This document shows positions 40,650-49,828 of a stretch of 64,000 nt of DNA, piece by piece; position 1 is the first letter of the stretch, and each line of letters opens with the position of its first letter. Below the pieces are notes generated by a model. It was not told the DNA's origin. It saw nothing but the letters and a program-made list of their open reading frames with translations, and made no database searches. Source of the DNA: Candidatus Daviesbacteria bacterium (lineage in GTDB: Bacteria; Patescibacteria; Microgenomatia; Daviesbacterales; UBA10151); the NCBI GenBank assembly GCA_016176335.1, contig JACOXI010000003.1, positions 310,001-374,000 of the forward strand, written 5' to 3'. The position numbers and the translations under genes are program-made.

Positions 40650-42041
40650 TTACTGTGTGTTATGCAGTATTAAGACTTTATCTCTATCTTCTTTAAGAAT
40701 CTTATAAGCATTCTTGGAGATATTAGGATTATTCAGACTATTTTTGCGAGTAATCATCAAAAAATCATCTTTACTCTGCAAAAGTGAAACAAGTCGTTCT
40801 ATTTGTATTTGATCTACACGTTCCTTTTTTGAGTAAAATATTGCCGCGGGTACAAAATCTCCATCTATCAAAAGGGGCTGTGGATATTTACTTGCCTCTT
40901 CCGATAATATTGCCTCATCTGAAACAAAGGCGGGGATATCAATAAATTGATGCCAAATCATTTTAATTTGGTTAAAGTAAATTATTGCATTAAAGATTAT
41001 AAAAATTGTATAGATTTGATATTTCCAATTTTTTAGGTATCTTTCCAAAACAGTAAAAGTAAATCCAAAGTAAACCAAGATTAAAATAGGGAAAGTAGGT
41101 ATCAGGTGCCAAATTTGTATTTTGGGTGAGAAAGCAATTGGAGCCATAAAGGAAACAAAAAAAATTATAAATATGAAAAATCTCTTCTGTTTAAGGAAAA
41201 CTGACAACATTATCGCTATCAAACTTCCCCAAAACCATTTTCCAATACCACTATGGAGATACTCTTTGGCAAGATTTAAGTTAGCAAGATAGGTAGAGTT
41301 AAAAGTTGCTCCGCGCAGGCCTATCCCTAAATAATTTCGGGTAAAGTTATGATCCTGAATTAGTTGAAGTGCAAACCAACCTAATACAGTGGTTAAAAAT
41401 AACACGACCGGTAATATTAAATCCTGCCACTTATATAGTTTATTCTTGTAAAAAATCAAAATGAGAGTTGGAATAATTACCAGTGGTACCATAGTTTTTG
41501 TTAAAAATAATAAGACTAAACTTATTACAAGAGGAACAATAAATCTTTTATTTTCAATAGCCTTAATTGCCAAGAAAATAGTGAGAAGAAAAAACATGGT
41601 TAACAAAATATCAAGATCTCCAAGTCGGGATCTGTACACAAACCAAGTGGCTGAAGATAAAGCTATACCTGAAATTAAACCAACCAAAGGATTAAAAAGT
41701 TTTCTACCCAGGAAACAGAGTAGAATAATACTGATAATACCTGCTAATGCAGAAGGAAATCTGGTCCAAAACTCATTTATCCCAAATATTTTATAAGTTA
41801 ACGCCATTATCCAATAACCTGTTGGAGGATGATCAGTATAAAGACGATTGTTCCAGCTCAAGTTTATAATATTACCTGTTTTAAGAATATTTCTGGCCAC
41901 TTCCGCATACCAAGCTTCATCCCAACTTACTAAGGAAGTCTGGCCTAATTTATATAGAAATAAAGGAAGCGTCAGTATTACTAATACAGAAACGATTAGG
42001 TAGAATAAATAATTTGGGCTAATTGTTTTAAACGGTTTCAT
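40650..42041 (-). CDS. ArnT/PMT-like GT-C glycosyltransferase
   Basis: The protein has 463 residues from the ATG at 42041, with about ten or more membrane helices. The first outer loop has the GT-C acidic motif SWDEAWYAEVARNILKTGN, followed by LYTDHPPTGYWIMALTYKIFG and RFPSALAGI. This is the arrangement of ArnT and other polyprenyl-phosphate-sugar transferases (PMT family). The enzyme would move a sugar from a lipid carrier to a glycan, lipid or protein outside the membrane; the acceptor is unknown. A TATACT -10 box lies seven bases upstream of the start. The stop is adjacent to that of secA (convergent). Confidence 0.85.
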   Translation of the reverse strand: MKPFKTISPNYLFYLIVSVLVILTLPLFLYKLGQTSLVSWDEAWYAEVARNILKTGNIINLSWNNRLYTDHPPTGYWIMALTYKIFGINEFWTRFPSALAGIISIILLCFLGRKLFNPLVGLISGIALSSATWFVYRSRLGDLDILLTMFFLLTIFLAIKAIENKRFIVPLVISLVLLFLTKTMVPLVIIPTLILIFYKNKLYKWQDLILPVVLFLTTVLGWFALQLIQDHNFTRNYLGIGLRGATFNSTYLANLNLAKEYLHSGIGKWFWGSLIAIMLSVFLKQKRFFIFIIFFVSFMAPIAFSPKIQIWHLIPTFPILILVYFGFTFTVLERYLKNWKYQIYTIFIIFNAIIYFNQIKMIWHQFIDIPAFVSDEAILSEEASKYPQPLLIDGDFVPAAIFYSKKERVDQIQIERLVSLLQSKDDFLMITRKNSLNNPNISKNAYKILKEDRDKVLILHNTQ

Positions 42042-42071
42042 CACAAGTAGTATATCATCATATAATTAGAT

Positions 42072-43619
42072 ATGATTTTCAAAATGAACATTTTTTCAAA
42101 AAACATCACGGCGCTTCTTTTTATTTTAATTGTTTTCAATACTCTACTGAGTGCTTACTGGTTATTACAAAAAGATATTCATTATGATGTGGATGTATCA
42201 CGAGATTTTTTGGTAATGGATGATATAGTTAGAAATCATCATTTTACTCTTTTGGGTCCTCGTTCAGGAGCTATCCCGGGTATTTTCCATGGTCCCTTAT
42301 GGTTCTATATTAATTTACCAGCCTTTTTAATTGGTGGAGGCAATCCTTTGGTAGTAGCTTGGTTTTGGTTTTTCTTATCAATAATTTTTTTACTGATTGT
42401 CTTTTTGGTGGCAAAGAAATTATTTGATTTTAAAGTAGCCATATTTTCCGCACTTCTTCTTTCTGTCAACTCAATTGTCAATCCTTCAATTGGCTTGAAA
42501 AATTTTTATAATCCATATGGCGCAGTATTTTTGACTCCAGTATTCTTCTGGTGGTTTTATCAGTACATTACTACTCTAAAGGTGAAATACTTGATTTTTA
42601 GTCTATTTACTTTAGGTTTTATCATTCAATTTCAGATGGCTTTTGGGGTACCAGTTCTTATCACTATCACTATTTTTTTACTGTTTTTTTTATTTTATAA
42701 AAAAAGACTTTATGATTGTCTAGCTTATTTCATACTAGTAATTCCGCTTATGACTTTTATTATATTTGACCTAAGACATAATGGTTTACAGTTTAATGCA
42801 TTGGTTCAATTCCTAGGTCAGCACCATGGTTCTGCAGGTATTATATTAAATATCAGTGATCGTGTTAGGGCTGTATTTTTTGATTTTTTTGATTTTTTCT
42901 CTCCGGGAAAAAATCTTCTAACTGTTTTTTTTGCAATTTTCTTTCTGACTGTCATCAGCATTCTTTTAAAGAAGAGTATTTATCCACAGAAAAAAATTTA
43001 TTGGTTATTTATCTATTTATTTTTTGGATTTTGGATAATCTCTTTATTTTTTCAGGGAGGGGTGGGAAATTATTTTTGGCCATTCCTTCCTCTACTAATT
43101 ATTATATTTTCTTCTTTTTATAATTTCCTGAATAAAAAAATTTTTATGATGGTTTTTATCTTAGTTTATTTAGTCAATCTTTACACAGGTATTTTAGCAA
43201 TTACTAATTTTAAATCCGATATTAATAAAAGAGGCCCGCATAGTTGGGGCTTTAATTTGCAAGTTGCAAAGGAAATTTATATGGATGCTAAGGAAGATTT
43301 TGGATATTATACTTTCTCGCCCGACAGGTTTGCCTACCAACAAAGATACGCAATGATTTATGCTAAAAAGTTTTTTCCAAACTTAAATTCATATCCTTCA
43401 ACAAAAAAGCCGAACACATATTTAATAGAAGTAGATCCGCCTAAAGATAGACCAGAGCTGGATAGTATTGGCTGGAGAATTAGTGAGGTTGGAATTAACC
43501 GTTCTCCAGATCAAACTTTTCGTTTTGATTTTATTCAAGTTGAGAAATACTTATTGTCTGATAAGGAGATTAAAATTCCGGCAAATCCTTTAATTCTTGA
43601 TTATATGTTTGTAAGATAG
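42072..43619 (+). CDS. GT-C-like multi-membrane protein, DVD-x-x-RDF group (1)
   Basis: The 515-residue protein has about ten to twelve helices. After the first helix comes IHYDVDVSRDFLVMDDIVRN, then GIFHGPLWFYINLPAFLI: an acidic motif in the first outer loop as in PMT-type glycosyltransferases. Proteins at 45113 and 50817 share this plan. A soluble-looking C-terminal part of about 120 residues follows the last helix. I infer a lipid-linked sugar transferase; donor and acceptor are unknown. TATAAT (42061-42066) is five bases before the ATG at 42072; a second ATG at 42084 is in frame. The gene is divergent from the ArnT-like gene. Confidence 0.72.
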   Translation: MIFKMNIFSKNITALLFILIVFNTLLSAYWLLQKDIHYDVDVSRDFLVMDDIVRNHHFTLLGPRSGAIPGIFHGPLWFYINLPAFLIGGGNPLVVAWFWFFLSIIFLLIVFLVAKKLFDFKVAIFSALLLSVNSIVNPSIGLKNFYNPYGAVFLTPVFFWWFYQYITTLKVKYLIFSLFTLGFIIQFQMAFGVPVLITITIFLLFFLFYKKRLYDCLAYFILVIPLMTFIIFDLRHNGLQFNALVQFLGQHHGSAGIILNISDRVRAVFFDFFDFFSPGKNLLTVFFAIFFLTVISILLKKSIYPQKKIYWLFIYLFFGFWIISLFFQGGVGNYFWPFLPLLIIIFSSFYNFLNKKIFMMVFILVYLVNLYTGILAITNFKSDINKRGPHSWGFNLQVAKEIYMDAKEDFGYYTFSPDRFAYQQRYAMIYAKKFFPNLNSYPSTKKPNTYLIEVDPPKDRPELDSIGWRISEVGINRSPDQTFRFDFIQVEKYLLSDKEIKIPANPLILDYMFVR

Positions 43620-43624
43620 TTAAA

Positions 43625-45112
43625 ATGAGATTTTTCCAAAAAACCAAACTTGCCCTTTTATTGATTGTTTTTCTGGGACTTTTCTTTAGGGTATATAAAT
43701 TAGAAATTTTTTACCCTTGGGGTCACGACCAAGATCTTTTTGCCTGGATTGCCAAAGATATTGTCATAAATCATCATTTTCGTTTAATTGGTCAGGAAAC
43801 TAGCATTACCGGAGTATTTATTGGCCCCATTTTTTACTATTTAATATCTTTATCATTTGCAATTTTTAATATGAACCCACTTAGTGCTGCAGTTGTGACT
43901 ATTATTATTAGTCTATTCACCATTTTTAGTATATATTGGGTATTTAAAAAGTTCTTTGGACAAAGTGTGGGGATTTTAGGGTCTTTTTTATATGCAATTT
44001 CCCCGGGAGCAGTATTTTTAGATCGCTGGGTAGTACCTACTCAGCCTACAATGCTTTGGACGATTTGGTTTTTGTATGTTTTATTATCTACTCTTACAGG
44101 AAATTTTAAAATTGTCATACCGCTTGCCATTTTAGTAGGTCTGATTTGGCATATCCATATTGCTTTCATACCTTTACTTGTTTTACTGCCTGTTGCTTTT
44201 TGGTTGTCGGGGAGAAAACTTCAAGATCTTAAATTTAACCTAAAATCAATGTCAATAACCATTTTGATATTAGTTTTTTTTCTTGCTCCTTTTTTTGCTT
44301 TTGAGCTGCGACATGGTTTTCAACAAATTAAAGGCATAATTAGAGCAAGCTATCAAAAAGCAGATAATTTAGAAGGGACCAGTAGATTAGGTAAAGTTTT
44401 TGAATCCGGTGGAAGATCACTTGCTGGCGCCTTTGTTTTAAGCGGTCCTGCAACAAATCTGGACTCTGGGATTGCAACTGCCTTACCGCTTTTATTATTT
44501 GGGGCAATTTTATATCTCTGGTCTATCAAAATTTTGAAAAAGGAGCAAGCAGTATTATTTATGGTATGGTTTGTGATTGTATTCTTAGGTCAGTATTTCT
44601 CCAAAAGAATTATCACCGAATATTATTTTAATAATCTTTTTATTTTACTTTTTTTGATTTTGGCTCTTGTATTGAATAAATTAAATAGTTTATCAAAAAT
44701 GGTACCTGTTAGTTTACTTATGATAATCTATCTACTAACTGTGACAGTTTGGTTTATTAAAAGGGATGATGATCAGGGAGGATTCTTTTATAAAAGGAAA
44801 GCTTTCGAATATATTCAAGCTCATTCGGCTAGCAAAAATTATCCTTGTGTTGCTATAAACTTTATTGAAAGCAAACCAGGAGGTGGAAGTGGCTCCAGAT
44901 ATCTTTATTGGTATTACAAGCTGCCTGTAATTGCAGCAGGAAGTTATACTGCTGTCTATAATATTGTCAATCCTTGGACAATTTCCAAAGATGAAGTGAA
45001 GGTAAGGTTCGGTAGTCTAGGGGTAATTATACCTTCTCAAGAAAAGGTTGATCCTAGTCAATGCTTAAAAGCAGATCGTCAATTATTACCTTTGTGGGGG
45101 TTTACTAACTAA
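43625..45112 (+). CDS. GT-C-like multi-membrane protein, HDxDL group (1)
   Basis: The 495-residue protein has about ten helices. Its first outer loop reads YPWGHDQDLFAWIAKDIVI, then NHHFRLIGQETSITGVFIGPIFYYL, and it is a close paralog of the minus-strand protein at 47497 (HDGDLYSWVVKDIVVNHHPRLIGQ). A C-terminal outer segment contains the SGSRYLYWYYKLPVIAAGSYTAVYNIV stretch, also shared. It sits five bases after the 42072 gene and directly before the 45113 gene. It likely belongs to the PMT/ArnT clan. The exact reaction is unknown. Confidence 0.72.
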   Translation: MRFFQKTKLALLLIVFLGLFFRVYKLEIFYPWGHDQDLFAWIAKDIVINHHFRLIGQETSITGVFIGPIFYYLISLSFAIFNMNPLSAAVVTIIISLFTIFSIYWVFKKFFGQSVGILGSFLYAISPGAVFLDRWVVPTQPTMLWTIWFLYVLLSTLTGNFKIVIPLAILVGLIWHIHIAFIPLLVLLPVAFWLSGRKLQDLKFNLKSMSITILILVFFLAPFFAFELRHGFQQIKGIIRASYQKADNLEGTSRLGKVFESGGRSLAGAFVLSGPATNLDSGIATALPLLLFGAILYLWSIKILKKEQAVLFMVWFVIVFLGQYFSKRIITEYYFNNLFILLFLILALVLNKLNSLSKMVPVSLLMIIYLLTVTVWFIKRDDDQGGFFYKRKAFEYIQAHSASKNYPCVAINFIESKPGGGSGSRYLYWYYKLPVIAAGSYTAVYNIVNPWTISKDEVKVRFGSLGVIIPSQEKVDPSQCLKADRQLLPLWGFTN

Positions 45113-46651
45113 ATGAACAAGTTCTTTCCTTCGGAAATGAGATTACTATATTACCTAATTTATGCTTTTATTATGCTAAATATAATGTTAAGCGCTTGGT
45201 GGTTGTTTCATGGTGATATTCGCTACGACGTAGATATAGCCAGAGATTTCCTGTTAATAAAAGAAATTCTCACCATTAAACCTTTTACCTTGATAGGATC
45301 GCATACCTCAGTAAGTGGAGTTTTCCATGGTCCTTTGTGGTATTACCTCAATGTCCCTGCCTTTTTGATTTCTTCTGGTAATCCTATTTTCATTGGCTGG
45401 TTTTGGTGGGGGCTTTCAATTTTAACACTTATGATATTTTTCTTTGTAACTCAAAAATTATTTAATAAACTTACGGCTTCTTTGGCAACACTTCTCTACA
45501 GCGCAAGCGCAATTATTAATCCTATATACGGCTTAAAGATGTTTTTTCCTCCATATGGTGCTGTGGTTTTATCTCCTGTATTTTTTTACCTATTTTTAAA
45601 ATATATCAATAGTAAAAAAGCCAAATATTTGACAGCGGCTTTATTTAGCTTGGGGCTTATTATTCAATTTGAGATGGCTTTCGGAATCCCAATGTTACTT
45701 CTTACCATATTATTTTTGACATTTTTTCTATTTACCAAAAAGTTAGTAAAACATTGGTTAGCTTTCCCCGTAATTCTTTTACCTTTGTCTACTTTTATAC
45801 TTTTTGATCTTCGCCATAATTTTTTGCAAACTCTCTCCTTAGTAAGATATGTGACGTCGGAGGTGGGTAAACGTCAATTTGATTTGTTTACCATTTTTAT
45901 AGAGAAGATTAATGGAATTTTCTCCGACACATTTTTCTTATTAACACAGGACAGTAGAATGTTAAGCTGGATATATTCTATTTTGTTTATCATTTTAGTT
46001 TTCAAAGTTAAACAAAAGACAAAAAAAACCTACTTTTTCTTTTTATATTTTTTCATAGGATATTGGCTTCTTCATCTTTCTCTAAAACCTCTCTGGAGCA
46101 CTTATTATTGGCCTCTTTTACCTCTGATTATTATGCTTTACAGTGCCTTCGTAAACTTTTTCTCCAAGAAAGTCTTTGTAATAATTTATATTCCACTTTT
46201 AATTTGGAGTATGTATATAGGTATAAGTTATATTAAAGATTTTAAGATAGATGTGACTGAAAGAGGTAAATATAGCTGGGCTTTCAATAAGTTAATTGCG
46301 GACAGTGTTTTCAAGGATACAGAGAGTGATTTTGGATATTTTATCTTTACTTCTGATCGATGGGTTTATCAAAATTGGTATGCCTTGGATTTTGTGCAAA
46401 AAGATTATCCTCAAAAAAAAGCACATCCTTTCACCAAGCAAAAATTAACCTATTTAATAATAATTGATTATCCAAAAGATCGTCAGGATCCAGTGAGTCA
46501 GGGATGGAGAATAACTGATCTTAAAATTACATCAGAGCCTCAAGAAATAAAAAATATTGATATTGTGCAAATTCAAAAATATTTCTTAACTGAAGAAGAG
46601 ATAAAGTCACCAGTAAATCCTTATCTTTTAAATTCAACTTTTTTCAGATGA
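45113..46651 (+). CDS. GT-C-like multi-membrane protein, DVD-x-x-RDF group (2)
   Basis: This 512-residue protein is a clear paralog of the 42072 product: IRYDVDIARDFLLIKEIL, GVFHGPLWYYLNVPAFLISSGNPIF, IIQFEMAFGIPML and a C-terminal YLIIIDYPKDRQDPVSQGWRI all align. It starts immediately after the stop of the 43625 gene. The stop overlaps nnrD by four bases. The repeat of this group on both sides of the HDxDL-group gene suggests tandem duplication. Glycosyl transfer from a polyprenyl carrier is inferred from the fold only. Confidence 0.72.
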   Translation: MNKFFPSEMRLLYYLIYAFIMLNIMLSAWWLFHGDIRYDVDIARDFLLIKEILTIKPFTLIGSHTSVSGVFHGPLWYYLNVPAFLISSGNPIFIGWFWWGLSILTLMIFFFVTQKLFNKLTASLATLLYSASAIINPIYGLKMFFPPYGAVVLSPVFFYLFLKYINSKKAKYLTAALFSLGLIIQFEMAFGIPMLLLTILFLTFFLFTKKLVKHWLAFPVILLPLSTFILFDLRHNFLQTLSLVRYVTSEVGKRQFDLFTIFIEKINGIFSDTFFLLTQDSRMLSWIYSILFIILVFKVKQKTKKTYFFFLYFFIGYWLLHLSLKPLWSTYYWPLLPLIIMLYSAFVNFFSKKVFVIIYIPLLIWSMYIGISYIKDFKIDVTERGKYSWAFNKLIADSVFKDTESDFGYFIFTSDRWVYQNWYALDFVQKDYPQKKAHPFTKQKLTYLIIIDYPKDRQDPVSQGWRITDLKITSEPQEIKNIDIVQIQKYFLTEEEIKSPVNPYLLNSTFFR

Positions 46652-47496
46652 ATCAAGAATTTAGGAATTTAACGAATAGGTGGGTTGCAGGAAAGTTACC
46701 AGCAAGACCGCTGGATGCCAATAAAGGGACTTTTGGAAAAGTATTGGTAATTGCGGGTTCCGAAAATTTTCCTGGAGCGGCATATCTTTGTTGTGCTGCT
46801 GCTTATAGAGTAGGAGCTGGACTGGTAACATTAATAACTGAAAAGGAGGTCAAAACTGTGGTTTCTAAGAAACTACCTGAAGTCACTTTTCTATCTTTTT
46901 CTGAAGTTTTTGAAAAACTGAATCACTATGATGTTGTTTTGTTAGGTCCTGGTTTAGGTCAAAGTAAAAATCTTGTTGAGTTTGTAGACAGATTCTTAAA
47001 AGAGAGATTGTCAAAAACAGTCATAGATGGAGATGGTTTGAATATTCTTTCTAAAAAGCAGAATTGGTGGGAGAAATTAAACGGGGAAGTAGTTTTAACA
47101 CCTCACCCGGGCGAAATGGCAAGATTGACTGACCTATCTATAGATGAGATTCAGGCAAATAGAGAAGAGATTACAAAACATTTTGCAAAAAAATGGAACA
47201 AAATTGTAGTTTTAAAGGGCGCAAATACTGTTATTGTCTCCCCTGGTGGGGAAGTGGGGGTAAGTCCTTTTGCAAATCCCGCTCTTGCAACAGCAGGCAC
47301 AGGTGATGTTTTATCGGGAATAATTGCTGGTTTAATTGCCCAAGGACTGAAACCTTTTGATGCGGCATGTTGTGGGGTGTACATTCATGGGATGGCAGGT
47401 GAAGAAATAAAGCAGAATATGGGTGACGCGGGAGTACTAGCAAGTGACCTGCTACCGTTTTTACCAGGGATTTTAAAAAAACTTAGGCAATCTTGA
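46648..47496 (+). CDS. nnrD: ADP-dependent NAD(P)H-hydrate dehydratase
   Basis: This 282-residue enzyme repairs hydrated NAD(P)H. It has the ribokinase-like YjeF C-terminal domain: KGTFGKVLVIAGSENFPGAA, LLGPGLGQSKN, LTPHPGEMARL, VVLKGANTVIVSP and NPALATAGTGDVLSGIIAGLIAQG with the conserved GTGD. The N-terminal epimerase (NnrE) half found in fused proteins is absent. It starts four bases before the end of the preceding membrane-protein gene. A housekeeping gene inside a run of glycosyltransferases suggests operon shuffling. Confidence 0.94.
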   Translation: MNQEFRNLTNRWVAGKLPARPLDANKGTFGKVLVIAGSENFPGAAYLCCAAAYRVGAGLVTLITEKEVKTVVSKKLPEVTFLSFSEVFEKLNHYDVVLLGPGLGQSKNLVEFVDRFLKERLSKTVIDGDGLNILSKKQNWWEKLNGEVVLTPHPGEMARLTDLSIDEIQANREEITKHFAKKWNKIVVLKGANTVIVSPGGEVGVSPFANPALATAGTGDVLSGIIAGLIAQGLKPFDAACCGVYIHGMAGEEIKQNMGDAGVLASDLLPFLPGILKKLRQS

Positions 47497-48993
47497 CTAT
47501 TCAACAAACCCAAGCATTGGATCAGTTAAATTGGTATTTTGTCCGCTGCAGGCTGTTTGCATAACTTCTTTGGATGCAATTTCTGTAGGAGGAATTATCC
47601 CGATATGACCGTATTTTGCCCTGACTTCTTTTAAAGCATATTCATTGGGAATAACGATGTTATATACGGGACTGCCTCGTCCTGCAACTGCAATATGAGC
47701 ATTTTTTAAAAAGAAGAAATATCTGAATCCCACATTTTCCCCCGGAGAGGTGATGTAATTTATGGAAAAACAAGGGAAGTTTTTATTTTTTGCATCGTTG
47801 GTAATATAATCTACCACGGCCTTCTTTTCTATATAGCCTTTGTGATAAGTATCTTGAGTGATAATGGAAAAGGCATTTTTTAATGCAATGACCACCAAAA
47901 GAGCTGCTACCAAGATCTTCCCGTAAGGTAAATTTTTATATAGGTAATAAAGGTAAAGAGCGATAATACCCAAAAAAACAGCTTCAATATTAGTAAAATA
48001 ATATTCTGAAATAGGCGTTGAGGAGACAGAAAAAAACAAAACTACAGTCAGTACCCAAATATAGAGTGGGATTAGCTCTTTTGTTTTAATCAACTTCTTT
48101 TTCACTAGCCAAAGAGCAGAGGTGAGTATCACTAATGGAAAAAGAAAATTACTGGTTGCCTTGAATGTTTGAGGAGCGAACAAAAGACTATTAATATTTT
48201 TGGTGATCACCTCTATCACTATTTGAAACTTATACCATCCGCTTGCTCCTTCACGGGGGGTGATAAAGTTTTGCAAAAGATTTGAGGTCTGTTGAAATCC
48301 ATTTTTAAATTCAAAAATCATTAACGGGAGGGAAATAATAAAAAAGAGCGCTATGAAATTAAAAACTTGTCTAGACTTTGGTAATTTTTTGGAAAGTAAG
48401 ATCGCAAATGGTATTGCAGTAAGTGTGGGAATTAGAGCAATATGGATATGCCAAATCAGACCCACTAAAATGCCTAACAATAAAAGTGCAGAAAAATTTC
48501 CCCGAGATAACATCACTAATGAATAAAAGTACCAGATAGCCCAAAGAGGTGTGGCGACTGTTGGTACTATCCATCTATCAGCATTAACGGTGGTAATTAA
48601 AATAGCATATAAAAATGCACCAATTAATCCGGCCTCCTCTTTAAAAAGTTTGGCTAAAATAAAGTAATAGCTAAGAATTGTAAAAAGACCCAAGAAGGTT
48701 ATTGGAATAAGTACTCCAATTGGATCCATTCTGGTGAAGAGAAAGAAGGGTGCCAGAAGATAATAAAAGGCAGGTCCAATATAAATTCCGGGAGCGGATG
48801 TCAGTTGTCCAATCAGTCTTGGGTGATGATTGACAACGATATCTTTTACAACCCAAGAATATAAATCACCGTCATGATCAAAACCAAACCTCTCAACTAC
48901 CTGATATGTTCTGAAGAATAATCCTACAGCCAGAATTAGCCCCAATATAAGAAGATGCCATCTTTTTTTGAGATAATTGACTACCTTATGCAT
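47497..48993 (-). CDS. GT-C-like multi-membrane protein, HDxDL group (2)
   Basis: The protein has 498 residues from the ATG at 48993 (MHKVVNYLKKRWHLLILGLILAVGLFF); 12 open codons lie further upstream. The first outer loop has FGFDHDGDLYSWVVKDIVV, followed by NHHPRLIGQLTSAPGIYIGPAFYYLL, and the C-terminal outer part has GFRYFFFLKNAHIAVAGRGSPVYNIVIPNEYALKEVRAKYG. It is a paralog of the 43625 product in the opposite orientation. It is convergent with nnrD (stops adjacent) and divergent from the CofE-like gene. The family assignment to the PMT/ArnT clan is inferred. Confidence 0.72.
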   Translation of the reverse strand: MHKVVNYLKKRWHLLILGLILAVGLFFRTYQVVERFGFDHDGDLYSWVVKDIVVNHHPRLIGQLTSAPGIYIGPAFYYLLAPFFLFTRMDPIGVLIPITFLGLFTILSYYFILAKLFKEEAGLIGAFLYAILITTVNADRWIVPTVATPLWAIWYFYSLVMLSRGNFSALLLLGILVGLIWHIHIALIPTLTAIPFAILLSKKLPKSRQVFNFIALFFIISLPLMIFEFKNGFQQTSNLLQNFITPREGASGWYKFQIVIEVITKNINSLLFAPQTFKATSNFLFPLVILTSALWLVKKKLIKTKELIPLYIWVLTVVLFFSVSSTPISEYYFTNIEAVFLGIIALYLYYLYKNLPYGKILVAALLVVIALKNAFSIITQDTYHKGYIEKKAVVDYITNDAKNKNFPCFSINYITSPGENVGFRYFFFLKNAHIAVAGRGSPVYNIVIPNEYALKEVRAKYGHIGIIPPTEIASKEVMQTACSGQNTNLTDPMLGFVE

Positions 48994-49017
48994 CCCTCTG
49001 ATAGTATCAGCAAAAAT

Positions 49018-49046
49018 TTGAATGTGCAATTGTAAGCTGATACACT
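49018..49046 (+). promoter_or_regulatory. Promoter of the CofE-like gene
   Basis: TTGAAT (49018-49023) and TACACT (49041-49046) are 17 bases apart; the ATG at 49055 follows after eight bases, so the mRNA should be leaderless. Confidence 0.6.
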
Positions 49047-49054
49047 AGGTCACT

Positions 49055-49828
49055 ATGATTGTCAAATCTATCAAAACAAGAAAATTCCTTCCACCTAAAG
49101 ATGATCTTTGGGGATTATTATCAGATAACATAAAATCATTAAAGGAAAATTCAGTGGTGGCAGTAACTTCTAAAATTGTTTCTATTGGGGAGGGAAGATG
49201 TATTCCTATTGCAGACTTTCCGGATAAAGATAAACTGGTCGCAGAGGAGGCAGATAAATATCTTCCTAGAGCTGCAGCGCCCCATGGCTTTGTGATGCAT
49301 ACAATTAAAAATGGTATGATGGTGGCATCAGCCGGAATAGATGAAAGTAATGGAGCCAACTTTTATATACTTTGGCCAAAAGACCCACAGAAGTCTGCAC
49401 AGCGGATTTGGGAATTTTTAAAAGAGAAATTTAAGGTTAAAAATTTAGGAGTAATAATCACTGATTCCAGGTTAGTTCCCCTAAAACGTGGAGTTTTGGG
49501 AATTGCCATAGGTTATTTTGGATTTAAACCCTTAAGAGACTATAGAGGTAAAATTGATATTTTTGGTAGAGAATTTAAAATGGAAACATCCAACTTACCG
49601 GATAGTTTGGCAACAGCTGCGGTTTTGGAAATGGGGGAAGGTAACGAGCAAACCCCAATAGGTATAATTACAGATACTCCATATTTGGAATTTACAAATA
49701 CCTTACCTGGTGAAAAAGTAGGAAATTTTAGTTTTAAGATTCCTGAAAAGGAAGATATGTTTCATCCTTTGATAGCAGCTGTTAAGTGGAAGAAAGGCGG
49801 GAGCGGTAAAAAAGGGTATAGGGGTTAG
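49055..49828 (+). CDS. CofE-like (F420-0:gamma-glutamyl ligase-like) protein
   Basis: The 257-residue protein resembles the CofE/F420 ligase fold. NSVVAVTSKIVSIGEGRCIPI matches the VV-V-SKIVS-EG start of the family. The segment ASAGIDESNGANFYILWPKDP resembles the GVDESN-like nucleotide and metal site. VIITDSRLVPLKRGVLGIAIGYFGFKPLRDYRGK matches ITD-G-P-R-G--G-AIG--G. CofE adds glutamates to coenzyme F420. No other F420 gene is visible, and most CPR bacteria are not known to use F420, so a different amide-ligase substrate is likely. The gene has its own promoter and converges with the epimerase gene (four-base overlap). Confidence 0.78.
   Translation: MIVKSIKTRKFLPPKDDLWGLLSDNIKSLKENSVVAVTSKIVSIGEGRCIPIADFPDKDKLVAEEADKYLPRAAAPHGFVMHTIKNGMMVASAGIDESNGANFYILWPKDPQKSAQRIWEFLKEKFKVKNLGVIITDSRLVPLKRGVLGIAIGYFGFKPLRDYRGKIDIFGREFKMETSNLPDSLATAAVLEMGEGNEQTPIGIITDTPYLEFTNTLPGEKVGNFSFKIPEKEDMFHPLIAAVKWKKGGSGKKGYRG

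Noticed and set aside
41461..41796. Plus-strand 111-codon ORF inside the ArnT-like gene
   Set aside because: It is antisense to a well-supported membrane protein and has no recognisable motif.
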